Positions 56,645-64,000 of a stretch of DNA of 64,000 bases are shown here, piece by piece. Source of the stretch: Verrucomicrobiia bacterium DG1235 (GTDB lineage: Bacteria > Verrucomicrobiota > Verrucomicrobiia > Opitutales > Opitutaceae). The DNA lies in contig DS990592.1 of NCBI GenBank assembly GCA_000155695.1, positions 434,001 through 498,000 on the forward strand, written 5' to 3'. The notes beneath the pieces were generated by a model, which saw only the letters and a list, made by a program, of their open reading frames with translations, did not search any database and had not been told where the DNA came from. Position 1 is the first letter of the stretch. Each line of letters opens with the position of its first letter. A program made the translations under genes and the position numbers.

Positions 56645-57874
56645 ATGCCTTGGTACCTTTATATCGCGATCCGTCATACTTTCCCAAAGGGGAAGCGTTG
56701 GCCGTTTTTCACGATTATGTCGGTAACGGGTGTGGTTCTGGGCACCATGGCGCTTGTGGTGGTCCTCAGCGTCTTCAATGGCTTTGGCCACGCGATTCGA
56801 GAAGTCGTATCGGAGACGACTGGCGACCTTAAGGTAATGAACGGCCTTATCTTCGAGGACTACGAAGACAAGATCGAGACGCTTAAGGAATCGCCTCTGG
56901 TCCACTCTGCTGCTCCTTCCGCTTTTGGGGTTGTCGTTCTGCAAGCTGGCAACCGCCCGATTTTTCCGCAAATCCAGGGCGTAGACATCGAGGAGGAGCG
57001 AGAGATCGTGCCCTTGGATAATTACGTGTATTCAGGATCTCTGGACGAGATGGATGACGATTCCATTCTTATTAGCTCCGGCATCGCCAACACGCTTCGC
57101 ATTCGGGTGGGCGACGAGGTCGACATTTATACGCCGCTGATGATCGAGCACTTGAAGAAGGATGAAATTCTGCTCCCTCGTCTGATGCGTGTGGCAGGGC
57201 TTTTTGAAACCGGTTTTGCTAAGATCGACGAGAATACGATCATAAGCACGCTTCGAACGATGCAGGATTTGTACGGACTTGGTGAAGGCGTGCATGCTAT
57301 AAAGGTGAAACTCAACGATGGCGTGGACGCGGATTCAGCCGCGACCGAGCTGCAGAAGAGCTTTGAGCGTCCCTTTCGCGTTTCGACTTGGCTGGAGAGC
57401 AACGCTGAATACCTCGCTATTATACAGTTCGAGAAACGCATGATGTTTTTCCTGCTGTTGATTATCGTGTTGGTCGCTTCTTTCTCGATAGCGACTTCCT
57501 TATTTACCTCTGTCGTAAAGAAGACGCGTGAAATCGGACTTTTCGCATCAATGGGCGCGACGAGTCGCCAGATTACGGCATGCTTTTGTTTGCAGGGATT
57601 TTCGGTGGGTCTTGTCGGGACGGCGATTGGCTATGCTCTTAGCTTCGCTATTCTTAGTATGCGCGATACCATTACAAACGCGTTGTTCTGGATTATTGGC
57701 GGGAAGGAACAAACTATGCAGTTCTACTTTTTTTCACGCCTGCCGGTACACTACGATACCTTTGATCTCGTGACGATCGCGATACTTACGGTATCAGTAG
57801 CGACGCTTGCCGGTCTCGTGCCATCGATAAAGGCAGGCATGCTAAAACCTGTGGAGGCTCTGCGCAGTGAGTGA
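56645..57874 (+). CDS. LolC/LolE-type lipoprotein-releasing ABC permease
   Basis: The protein has 409 residues and four membrane helices, the first at about residues 22-45 (FFTIMSVTGVVLGTMALVVV) and the last three at about 265-400 (FFLLLIIVLVASFSIATSLF, FSVGLVGTAIGYALSFAILS, VTIAILTVSVATLAGLVPSI). The large periplasmic MacB-like domain lies between. RHTFPKGKRW and FTSVVKKTREIGLFASMGAT are family marks. With LolD it extracts lipoproteins from the inner membrane. Only one permease gene is found, as in species with a LolF-like single permease. Confidence 0.9.
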   Translation: MPWYLYIAIRHTFPKGKRWPFFTIMSVTGVVLGTMALVVVLSVFNGFGHAIREVVSETTGDLKVMNGLIFEDYEDKIETLKESPLVHSAAPSAFGVVVLQAGNRPIFPQIQGVDIEEEREIVPLDNYVYSGSLDEMDDDSILISSGIANTLRIRVGDEVDIYTPLMIEHLKKDEILLPRLMRVAGLFETGFAKIDENTIISTLRTMQDLYGLGEGVHAIKVKLNDGVDADSAATELQKSFERPFRVSTWLESNAEYLAIIQFEKRMMFFLLLIIVLVASFSIATSLFTSVVKKTREIGLFASMGATSRQITACFCLQGFSVGLVGTAIGYALSFAILSMRDTITNALFWIIGGKEQTMQFYFFSRLPVHYDTFDLVTIAILTVSVATLAGLVPSIKAGMLKPVEALRSE

Positions 57875-58544
57875 GGTAGCGATTGCGGCGAACGCGGTTG
57901 CCAAGTCCTACAAGACTGGCGAGTCGAACCTTGAAGTCCTCAAGCATGTGGACCTATCGGTAAATACGGGGGAGTTTGTTAGCATTCAGGGCGAGTCCGG
58001 CTGCGGAAAGACGACTTTGCTGAACGTGTTGGCAGGCATCGAGTCTCCAGACAGTGGATACGTTAGTTGGCGCGGGAGTTCGATTGCGAAGCTTGGACGG
58101 AACGCTCTGGCTTTATTGCGGGGCGGATTTCTTGGGATTGTTTTTCAGTCCTACTACCTCGTGCCGGAAATTGACTCTTTGCAGAATGTATTGATGAGCC
58201 GGAGGATTGCGGGTGGTCGAATTGGGAGCGCGGATATCGAGGAAGCCAAGGCCATGCTGGAGAAAGTGGGTCTCGGCGATCGCTGTAAGCAAATGCCCAA
58301 TACGCTTTCTGGCGGGGAACGCCAGCGCGTCGCGATTGCTCGTGCTTTGCTTACGAATCCGCAGGTCATTCTCGCGGACGAGCCGACAGGGAATCTCGAC
58401 GAAACGACGGGCAATCGCGTGATGGACCTGCTTCAGCAGCTCTGTGGGGAGCTTGGCACCGCTTTGGTGCTCGTGACACACAACGCGGAGCATGCAGTTC
58501 GGGCGGATCGCAGGCTTACTTTATCACAAGGCAGCATACATTAG
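57867..58544 (+). CDS. lolD: LolD lipoprotein-releasing ABC ATPase
   Basis: This 225-residue ATPase starts at GTG (57867) inside the end of the permease gene. Walker A is [20 protein letters not shown], the signature is [16 protein letters not shown], Walker B is [12 protein letters not shown] and the switch His is in VTHNAEHAV. The overlap shows that it is translated with the permease. The next gene begins 21 bases on. Confidence 0.94.
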   Translation: MSEVAIAANAVAKSYKTGESNLEVLKHVDLSVNTGEFVSIQGESGCGKTTLLNVLAGIESPDSGYVSWRGSSIAKLGRNALALLRGGFLGIVFQSYYLVPEIDSLQNVLMSRRIAGGRIGSADIEEAKAMLEKVGLGDRCKQMPNTLSGGERQRVAIARALLTNPQVILADEPTGNLDETTGNRVMDLLQQLCGELGTALVLVTHNAEHAVRADRRLTLSQGSIH

Positions 58545-58565
58545 AAATTCTAGATCAAAATTATT

Positions 58566-59498
58566 ATGGGCGAAAACAAACTTAAATGTGGCGTAGCAGG
58601 AGTTGGCTACCTCGGCCAGCATCACGCTCGGATCTATAACGAGCTAGAAAATGTGGAGCTTGCCGGTATCTTTGAAACGAATACAGAGCGAGCTGCGGAG
58701 ATTTCGGAAAAATTTGGCTGTCCCGTATTTAGCTCGATTGAGGAATTGGGTACTGTGTGCGATGCGGTAAGCGTTGTAGTGCCGACCGATAAGCATCATG
58801 AGGTTGCTCTACCGCTTCTCGCTGCTGGCTGTCACCTTCTCATCGAAAAACCTATCTGTCAGAGCCTCGAAGAGGCGGCGGACATCTTGGAGAAAGCGAA
58901 AGCTGCGAACGTGCTCGTGCAGGTAGGACATATCGAGCATTTCAATCCGGTGATGAGCTTTTTGGAGGAGGCCGTGTCTGCTCCGAAATTCATTACTGCG
59001 GATCGTCTCGCTCCCTTTCAGCCCCGAGGCACGGAAGTGGGTGTTACGCTGGATCTGATGATTCACGATATTGGAATCGTGCTGCAGCTGGTGAAGTCTC
59101 CGGTAAAGCTTGTGCAGAGTGTTGGCGTAAGCGCCTTGTCGAAAACGGAAGACATCGCGAATGCCCGCATCGAGTTTGAAAATGGCTGTGTTGCGAATTT
59201 GAATACAAGTCGTGTCAGCAGTAAGAAGCTGCGTGAGATTCGCGTTTTCCAGCCCTCTGGTTATCTCTCTCTAGACTTTATGAATCAGGCCGGCCATGTG
59301 GTGAATATCGCTGGAGGGGAGATGAAAACCTCTGAAGTGCCGATTGAGAAGGGTGAGCCTCTTAAGCTCGAGTTGGCTAGTTTCGCAGAGAGCGTGAACC
59401 TTCGCAAGCAGCCTAAGGTGGGCGGCGAGTTGGGCAAGACGGCTCTCGAGTTAGCGATTACAATTACAAAGCAGATCCGCGAGCGGGCAGCTTTGTAG
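58566..59498 (+). CDS. Gfo/Idh/MocA-family oxidoreductase, possibly GnnA-like
   Basis: This 310-residue NAD(P)-dependent dehydrogenase has the Rossmann motif VAGVGYLGQHHARIY and the family lysine in LLIEKPICQSLEEA. The region VQVGHIEHFNPVMSFLEEAV and LMIHDIGIVLQLVKSP complete the fold. It lies directly between lolD and lpxB. A Gfo/Idh gene next to lpxA/lpxB in other Gram-negatives (for example GnnA) oxidises UDP-GlcNAc at C3 on the way to 2,3-diamino-glucose lipid A. That role is inferred here from position only. Confidence 0.88.
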   Translation: MGENKLKCGVAGVGYLGQHHARIYNELENVELAGIFETNTERAAEISEKFGCPVFSSIEELGTVCDAVSVVVPTDKHHEVALPLLAAGCHLLIEKPICQSLEEAADILEKAKAANVLVQVGHIEHFNPVMSFLEEAVSAPKFITADRLAPFQPRGTEVGVTLDLMIHDIGIVLQLVKSPVKLVQSVGVSALSKTEDIANARIEFENGCVANLNTSRVSSKKLREIRVFQPSGYLSLDFMNQAGHVVNIAGGEMKTSEVPIEKGEPLKLELASFAESVNLRKQPKVGGELGKTALELAITITKQIRERAAL

Positions 59499-59513
59499 GA
59501 TAGCTTCTTCGAA

Positions 59514-60689
59514 ATGTCGAAACCCGCTCCTTTGGATTTTTCATTTCCGGCTCCGCCTAACTCTGAGGTCGATGTGCTTGTCATTGTTGGCGAGCATTCG
59601 GGCGATGAGCATGCGGCTCGTATGGTCAAGTCGGCGATAAGCAAACGACCCGGACTCCGTGTCAGCTCGGTTGGTGGGCGTCACCTCGAGGCGGCGGGAG
59701 CTCAGCTTCTTTTTGATCTGACTCAGTATTCAGTTGTTGGATTTGTCGAGGTGCTAAAGAACTACAGCGAACTCAAAAAACTGTTCGATGAGATCGTTCG
59801 ATGGATACGCGAGCACAGGCCCAAGGCGGTTGTATTTGTTGATTATCCCGGAATGAATCTGCGTATAGCGAAGCGTTTGACGGAGGAGGGGATATCCTTT
59901 CGCTCCGGCGGGGCAACGCGACTGCTTTATTATATCAGTCCGCAAGTTTGGGCGTGGAAGGAGAAGCGAAAGTTCGAGATGGCGAAGATTCTCGATTCGT
60001 TGGCGGTGATTTTTCCCTTTGAGGTCGATGTCTTTGAAGGGACTCAGCTTGAGACAAGGTTCGTTGGGCATCCTTTTTTGTCGAGCGACTACGATTTACC
60101 AGTGAGCTACGATCCATCTGGACCGATCCTGCTTTTGCCAGGGAGCCGTCGGGCGGCGATTGGTCGCATCGCCCCGATTCTTTTTTCGGCGTTTGACGAA
60201 TGCTTGAAACGCAGGGGCGAGTTGCGGGCCGTTTGCATTTACGCCTCTGAAGACTTGAAACAGCTGTTGCTGGACATTCTAAAACGATTTCCCGAGGTGG
60301 CTGATCATATTGAATTGCGACCGAACACGGATTCGCTGGGAGCCCGGGCAGTATTGACCAGTTCAGGCACGATGTCGCTAAATTGCGCTTTGGCGAACAT
60401 CCCAGGAACAGTGGCGTATCGCACGCATCCCTTGACTTATATCATGGGCCGCATGCTCGTAAAGATTCCGTATATCGGAATCGCGAATCTGCTGCTCGAT
60501 AAGCCTTTGTATCCAGAATATATACAGGGTGCGGCAACGCGTAGGCGATTGGCTGACGAGGTTACCGATTGTATCGAGAATGTGGATCGCATTGAACAAA
60601 CGCGAAAGTGGGCGACGGAGCTTCGAGAGCTGCTTGACAAGCCCAGCTCAGGCGGAGTTGCCGATTGGCTGCTCGAGTATGTAGAGTGA
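59514..60689 (+). CDS. lpxB: Lipid-A-disaccharide synthase
   Basis: This 391-residue glycosyltransferase (GT19) joins UDP-2,3-diacylglucosamine and lipid X. The N-terminal motif is VIVGEHSGDEHAARMVKSAI, followed by FVDYPGMNLRIAKRL, YYISPQVWAWKEKRKFEM and the donor-binding LLPGSRRAAIGRI. The C-terminus has SSGTMSLNCALANIPGTVAY. It lies 15 bases after the Gfo/Idh gene, forming a lipid A/envelope unit. It shows that the organism makes lipid A. Confidence 0.95.
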   Translation: MSKPAPLDFSFPAPPNSEVDVLVIVGEHSGDEHAARMVKSAISKRPGLRVSSVGGRHLEAAGAQLLFDLTQYSVVGFVEVLKNYSELKKLFDEIVRWIREHRPKAVVFVDYPGMNLRIAKRLTEEGISFRSGGATRLLYYISPQVWAWKEKRKFEMAKILDSLAVIFPFEVDVFEGTQLETRFVGHPFLSSDYDLPVSYDPSGPILLLPGSRRAAIGRIAPILFSAFDECLKRRGELRAVCIYASEDLKQLLLDILKRFPEVADHIELRPNTDSLGARAVLTSSGTMSLNCALANIPGTVAYRTHPLTYIMGRMLVKIPYIGIANLLLDKPLYPEYIQGAATRRRLADEVTDCIENVDRIEQTRKWATELRELLDKPSSGGVADWLLEYVE

Positions 60690-60695
60690 GCAGCT

Positions 60696-60956
60696 TCAAT
60701 CGTTTCTTTGCCTACGAAAGCATGAGAAGGCAAAATGAGAGATTATCGAAACCGGAGCGATGTAAAGAATGGTTGGCCAAAACCAGCTTTCAAACGTTTC
60801 GAGGACCATGTTCCATCGCGTGCCATCTGCATCTCGAAAAATGCCTGCTGGATTAGCGTTCCAGTCTCGAAAGGTCGGTATAGTCGCGATGATGGCGGAG
60901 AGAGCGAATGCGAAAAGGCATCCGAAGCGAAGGGAGGCTAGGATTCGGCGGAGCAT
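60696..60956 (-). CDS. Small membrane protein, function unknown
   Basis: This 86-residue protein has two predicted membrane helices (FGCLFAFALSAIIATIPTF and WFWPTILYIAPVSIISHFAF) and basic ends. The hydrophobic pattern with positive flanks supports a real gene rather than a shadow. I do not recognise the family. It is convergent with lpxB, 6 bases from its stop. Confidence 0.55.
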   Translation of the reverse strand: MLRRILASLRFGCLFAFALSAIIATIPTFRDWNANPAGIFRDADGTRWNMVLETFESWFWPTILYIAPVSIISHFAFSCFRRQRND

Positions 60957-60985
60957 TGTTCAGTTTTTTTCATATGATGGTGGGT

Positions 60986-61260
60986 ATGGCAAAGATCTTC
61001 GAAAGGTCTTTGATTGAACTGCAAAAGCCCATTAAAAAGCCGATGTTAGTCTTCCGGCAGATGTTGAAGACCTTGGTCCAGTTGGCTGGAAGCGGGAGTT
61101 TGATTTTACGGAGGTTGACGCGATCAGCGAAGGATTTTCTCCTGCTTTTGGAGATAGCGGTCCGAGTCGGTGTATCGTATTGGAGGGAAAGCGTCGTGTG
61201 AGGTTTGCATCTGGAGTCAGCGAGGAGCGTCGTCTTTTCATGTTGCATGCTTTGCGGTAA
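60986..61260 (+). pseudogene. Small ORF split by a frameshift at an A5 run
   Basis: A coherent protein of about 92 residues appears if the frame changes at the five As at 61034-61038. The first half is MAKIFERSLIELQKPIKK. The second half, in the frame one base back, reads ADVSLPADVEDLGPVGWKR, then EFDFTEVDAISEGFSPAFG and ends EERRLFMLHALR before TAA at 61258-61260. The second half has no start codon of its own near its beginning. A deletion of one A, a sequencing slip or a -1 programmed shift at AAAAAG would explain it. The family is unknown. Confidence 0.55.
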
Positions 61261-61390
61261 TTGAATCTCAAATACAGTTAAGTTATTTTTGTCCGATCTG
61301 AGATTCAGGGATGCTTTTGTTGGGATCCTTTTATTGGATCAAGTGTCACCTTTACGGTTTGCCAATTGAAGCTTGTCCCCGGTTTTACCC

Positions 61391-62095
61391 ATGATGAAAC
61401 AGAAACTATTGAATACCCTCCGTACACAATGGAGCGAATGGCGGCTAACTCTGTTTTTGATCGTGTTTGTGCTCGTGCCGATGAAGTCGAGTTTTGCGGA
61501 CTGGAACTGGGTTCCCTCCGGCTCGATGAATCCGACGATTCTAGAAGGCGATCTCGTATATGTGAACAAGCTTGCCTATGATTTTAGGATACCTCTGACA
61601 CTGAAGCGCATTGACCGTTGGGCGGATCCTGAGAAGGGGGATGTCGTGGTGGTCTTTTCGCCCGATGATGGCACGCGGTTGGTGAAGCGAGTGGTTGGCA
61701 CGGCAGGGGACTTGGTCGAAATGCGTAACAATATTTTGTTTATCAATGGCGAACAGCTCGACTACGGGCCACTTCCTCCTGAGCGTTATTCCGGGCTGGA
61801 GAAGGAGCTCGAACAGCAGGCGGTGTTTGCCGAAGAGAGGCTTGGCGATCGCGAGCATGCCGTTATGGTGATTCCACGTGTTGTGAGTGAACGACATAGT
61901 TTTCAAAGCGTGGTCGTGCCGGAAGGGAAAATTTTTGTGATGGGCGATAATCGTGATGTGAGCCAGGATTCGCGGTATTTCGGTTTTGCCGATCGCGAAC
62001 AAGTGATCGGAGAAGCTACGGGTGTTATTTTATCTTTCAATATTCTGGATTGGTATCAGCCGAGAGTGAGTCGCTTCTTTACGAAGCTTCGCTAG
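61391..62095 (+). CDS. lepB: Signal peptidase I
   Basis: This 234-residue inner-membrane protease removes Sec signal peptides. The ATG at 61391 (MMKQKLLNTLRTQW) is preferred over a TTG at 61373. A membrane helix at about residues 17-36 (LTLFLIVFVLVPMKSSFADW) precedes box B, VPSGSMNPTILEGD, with the nucleophilic Ser. The general base Lys is in GTRLVKRVVGTAGDLV. Box E is FVMGDNRDVSQDSRYFG. Its size is in the range of the family, with one membrane helix. Confidence 0.94.
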   Translation: MMKQKLLNTLRTQWSEWRLTLFLIVFVLVPMKSSFADWNWVPSGSMNPTILEGDLVYVNKLAYDFRIPLTLKRIDRWADPEKGDVVVVFSPDDGTRLVKRVVGTAGDLVEMRNNILFINGEQLDYGPLPPERYSGLEKELEQQAVFAEERLGDREHAVMVIPRVVSERHSFQSVVVPEGKIFVMGDNRDVSQDSRYFGFADREQVIGEATGVILSFNILDWYQPRVSRFFTKLR

Positions 62096-62203
62096 TTTTG
62101 TCTGTATGGCTTATGAGGGAGGTCTCACGTGAATGTCCGATGCGCTTCCTCGGTTTTATAACTAACGATTGGACATTGTATCAGAATCTTTTATCAGGGG
62201 AGC

Positions 62204-62578
62204 ATGAAACTTGGAACCTTCTCGATCAGTCTCGCGGTTAAAGATATAGTCGTTTCCCGAGCTTTTTATGAAAAGCTCGGTTTTGAAAAGGTAGGAGGCG
62301 AGCTGGATCAGAAATGGCTGATCATGCGCAACGGGGAAACGACGATTGGGCTGTTTCAGGGAATGTTTGAAAACAACTGCCTAACCTTCAATCCGGGGTG
62401 GGACAGCCAGGCCGAGCCGCTTGAGGAGTTCGAAGACGTGCGAGTCATTCAGCGGAAGCTCAAGGAAAAGGGCTTAACGCTTGCAACCGAAGCGGACGAG
62501 TCGACGACGGGTCCTGCTAGTCTCATCCTAGTTGATCCGGACGGAAACCCGATTTTAATCGATCAGCATGTGCAATAA
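62204..62578 (+). CDS. VOC-family (glyoxalase/bleomycin-resistance fold) protein
   Basis: This 124-residue protein starts [20 protein letters not shown] with AGGGGAGC just before the [15 protein letters not shown] and the C-terminal [17 protein letters not shown] are the usual paired beta-alpha-beta-beta-beta units of the VOC fold. Potential metal ligands are a Glu and the last His, but the N-terminal His usual in glyoxalase I is replaced by Ser. A substrate is not predicted. Confidence 0.87.
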   Translation: MKLGTFSISLAVKDIVVSRAFYEKLGFEKVGGELDQKWLIMRNGETTIGLFQGMFENNCLTFNPGWDSQAEPLEEFEDVRVIQRKLKEKGLTLATEADESTTGPASLILVDPDGNPILIDQHVQ

Positions 62579-62744
62579 GTGATCCGTATTTTGGATACGG
62601 TGTATGTGGGGTACGGATGTCGGCGTGGCTGCGAAGAGGAATTATGGAGAACATTCCTCAACTGTTAGATTGATTATGTCTTTTTCGAATAGAGAGTAGA
62701 GTATACGCCGATTGGCGGACAATGTAAGCGATCTGCTTTTTTTG

Positions 62745-64000
62745 ATGAGATACTCACTATTTGTTTTCCTTATCACATGTTTCACAGCGTCGCTTTTTGG
62801 CGACGTTCAACTTGCGAGTCCATTTGGCGAGCACATGGTCTTGCAGCGTGATCGCGCAGTTCCGATTTGGGGTAAGGCGGAGCCTGGCGAACGGGTGACG
62901 GTTTCCTTCGCTAGCGAGGAAGTATCGACGACTGCGGCTGCTGACGGGAGTTGGAAAGTGGAGCTGAAGCCGATGGCGGCTTCGGCATCCCCGCGCGTTT
63001 TGACGGTGAGCGGGAGCCTTACGCCCGATCCTATTGAATTAAAGGATGTTCTGGTCGGCGAAGTATGGCTTTGCGGGGGTCAGTCGAATATGGAGCGACA
63101 GCTCGGACCGCGCCCGCCACAGAAACCAATTGTAGGCTGGAAGGAGGCCGCGGCCGGAGCGCACTTTCCGCTGATCCGCGAGCTTTACGTGAAGCAGACG
63201 CGTTCGGAGAAGCCGGAGCGTTCCGTGGCGGCCAGTTGGTCGATTTGCAGTCCGGAGACGGTGCGGGATTTTTCGGCGGTCGGCTACTTTTTCGCTCGCA
63301 ATCTTCACAAAACTCTTGGGGTGCCGGTGGGGATTATCCACAGCTCCTGGGGAGGGACGCCAGCGGAGGCTTGGACCAGTCACGAAGGATTGGATACGTT
63401 TCCGGAATTCCAATCGATTCTCGAAGGAATGGAGAGATTTGCGGGCGATCCGGAGGGAGCGAAGCAATTTCATGCAGAGGAGCTCGCCCGTTGGTATGGC
63501 GTCAATGATCCCGGAAGTTCGCAAGAAGACTGGAGCGCTGAGATTCTGGATACAAGCGATTGGGTTGAAATGGAGCTGCCGAATCTCTGGGAAGACGTGG
63601 GCTACGAGGGGGTCGACGGCGTGGCTTGGTTTCGAAAGACGTTTGACTTGCCTGCGAGCTGGGTAGGGAAAGAGGTCGAGCTCCGGCTGTGCGCGGTTGA
63701 CGACGCGGATACGACTTGGATTAACGGGGTACGCGTTGGGGCGACTGAGAGCTGGAATGCTCCACGTGTCTATCGCGTGCCAGCGAGCGTGTTGCGGGCA
63801 GGGGAAAACCTTATTTCAGTGCGGGTGCTCGATACTGGCGGAGGGGGCGGTATTTGGAATTTGGATCAGCCCTTTGAGTTGGCCTTGGCGGGGAGCCCGT
63901 CCGAGACAGTGCCGCTTGCGGGAAGGTGGCTCTCGCGTTTCAGCGTAAGGCTTGGTGGTGGGAATTGGCCGCCGGTGGACGTGAGTCAGAGCGCGGGAGC
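62745..64000 (+). CDS. Sialate O-acetylesterase-like protein, 5' part
   Basis: The first 418 residues are in the window and the gene runs off its end. It begins with a signal peptide (MRYSLFVFLITCFTASLFG). The SGNH/SASA esterase core starts with LVGEVWLCGGQSNME, whose Ser is the nucleophile, and continues with IIHSSWGGTPAEAW. An Ig-like N-domain (LQRDRAVPIWGKAEPGERV) comes first, and residues of about 260-380 are a galactose-binding beta-sandwich insert (VAWFRKTFDLP, DDADTTWINGVRVG). This layout is common in Verrucomicrobia and Bacteroidetes enzymes that remove acetyl groups from sialic acid or plant xylans. Confidence 0.92.
   Translation, partial: MRYSLFVFLITCFTASLFGDVQLASPFGEHMVLQRDRAVPIWGKAEPGERVTVSFASEEVSTTAAADGSWKVELKPMAASASPRVLTVSGSLTPDPIELKDVLVGEVWLCGGQSNMERQLGPRPPQKPIVGWKEAAAGAHFPLIRELYVKQTRSEKPERSVAASWSICSPETVRDFSAVGYFFARNLHKTLGVPVGIIHSSWGGTPAEAWTSHEGLDTFPEFQSILEGMERFAGDPEGAKQFHAEELARWYGVNDPGSSQEDWSAEILDTSDWVEMELPNLWEDVGYEGVDGVAWFRKTFDLPASWVGKEVELRLCAVDDADTTWINGVRVGATESWNAPRVYRVPASVLRAGENLISVRVLDTGGGGGIWNLDQPFELALAGSPSETVPLAGRWLSRFSVRLGGGNWPPVDVSQSAG

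Overview
The window looks like chromosomal DNA from a verrucomicrobial bacterium, most likely class Opitutia near Pelagicoccus or the Puniceicoccales. This placement is inferred, not tested. It rests on a 51-residue basic protein that resembles the small basic protein of Planctomycetes, Verrucomicrobia and Chlamydiae, on a Ton-like operon with a DUF3450 protein and a long TolQ-like protein, on frequent TTG starts, on Gram-negative envelope genes (lpxB, lolCD), and on polysaccharide-degrading enzymes (GH43, sialate O-acetylesterase).

Region 1 (1-7300) is an accessory metabolic cluster, all on the plus strand. It holds a secreted cupin-carboxymuconolactone decarboxylase protein, an aldo/keto reductase, a SnoaL/DUF4440-like protein, a GH43 glycosidase and a two-subunit molybdenum hydroxylase of the isoquinoline 1-oxidoreductase type. 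Three of these begin with twin-arginine-like signals. A shared sequence of about 35 bases lies upstream of the first gene and of the hydroxylase pair.

Region 2 (7301-15500) is plastic DNA. A large beta-propeller sensor kinase lies between two diverged direct copies of a repeat of about 150 bases. It is followed by an orphan HipA-like kinase (YjjJ type) with a perfect 15-base direct repeat abutting its start. Next is an IS110-family transposase whose 5' side holds strong nested hairpins (candidate bridge RNA). The region ends at a tRNA-Ser(GCU), whose last bases recur at the far side of the element.

Region 3 (15500-47990) is mostly core genes: phosphodiesterase-like MBL protein, HemW-like protein, M23 peptidase, small basic protein and cutA, rpoZ, smpB, thrB, trmL, a glycosyltransferase interrupted by one in-frame TGA, serS, tilS, ftsH, an aminotransferase, cysDN, glgC, a tandem universal stress protein, a hybrid kinase, a sigma-factor-like protein, acylphosphatase, an ABC exporter, cysC, a HAD phosphatase, a dicarboxylate symporter and uvrB. 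CysD, CysN and CysC together would make PAPS from sulfate, although cysC is 9 kb from cysDN.

Region 4 (48000-52855) is a minus-strand Ton-like operon (DUF3450, TolQ-like, ExbD, ExbD, TPR) with a clear terminator and no TonB. A perfect 40-base palindrome sits just beyond it. Region 5 (53526-64000) holds ridA, lipA, lysS, lolC/E, lolD, a Gfo/Idh oxidoreductase, lpxB, a small membrane protein, a small frameshifted ORF, lepB, a VOC protein and the start of a sialate O-acetylesterase that leaves the window. No rRNA or CRISPR array was seen.
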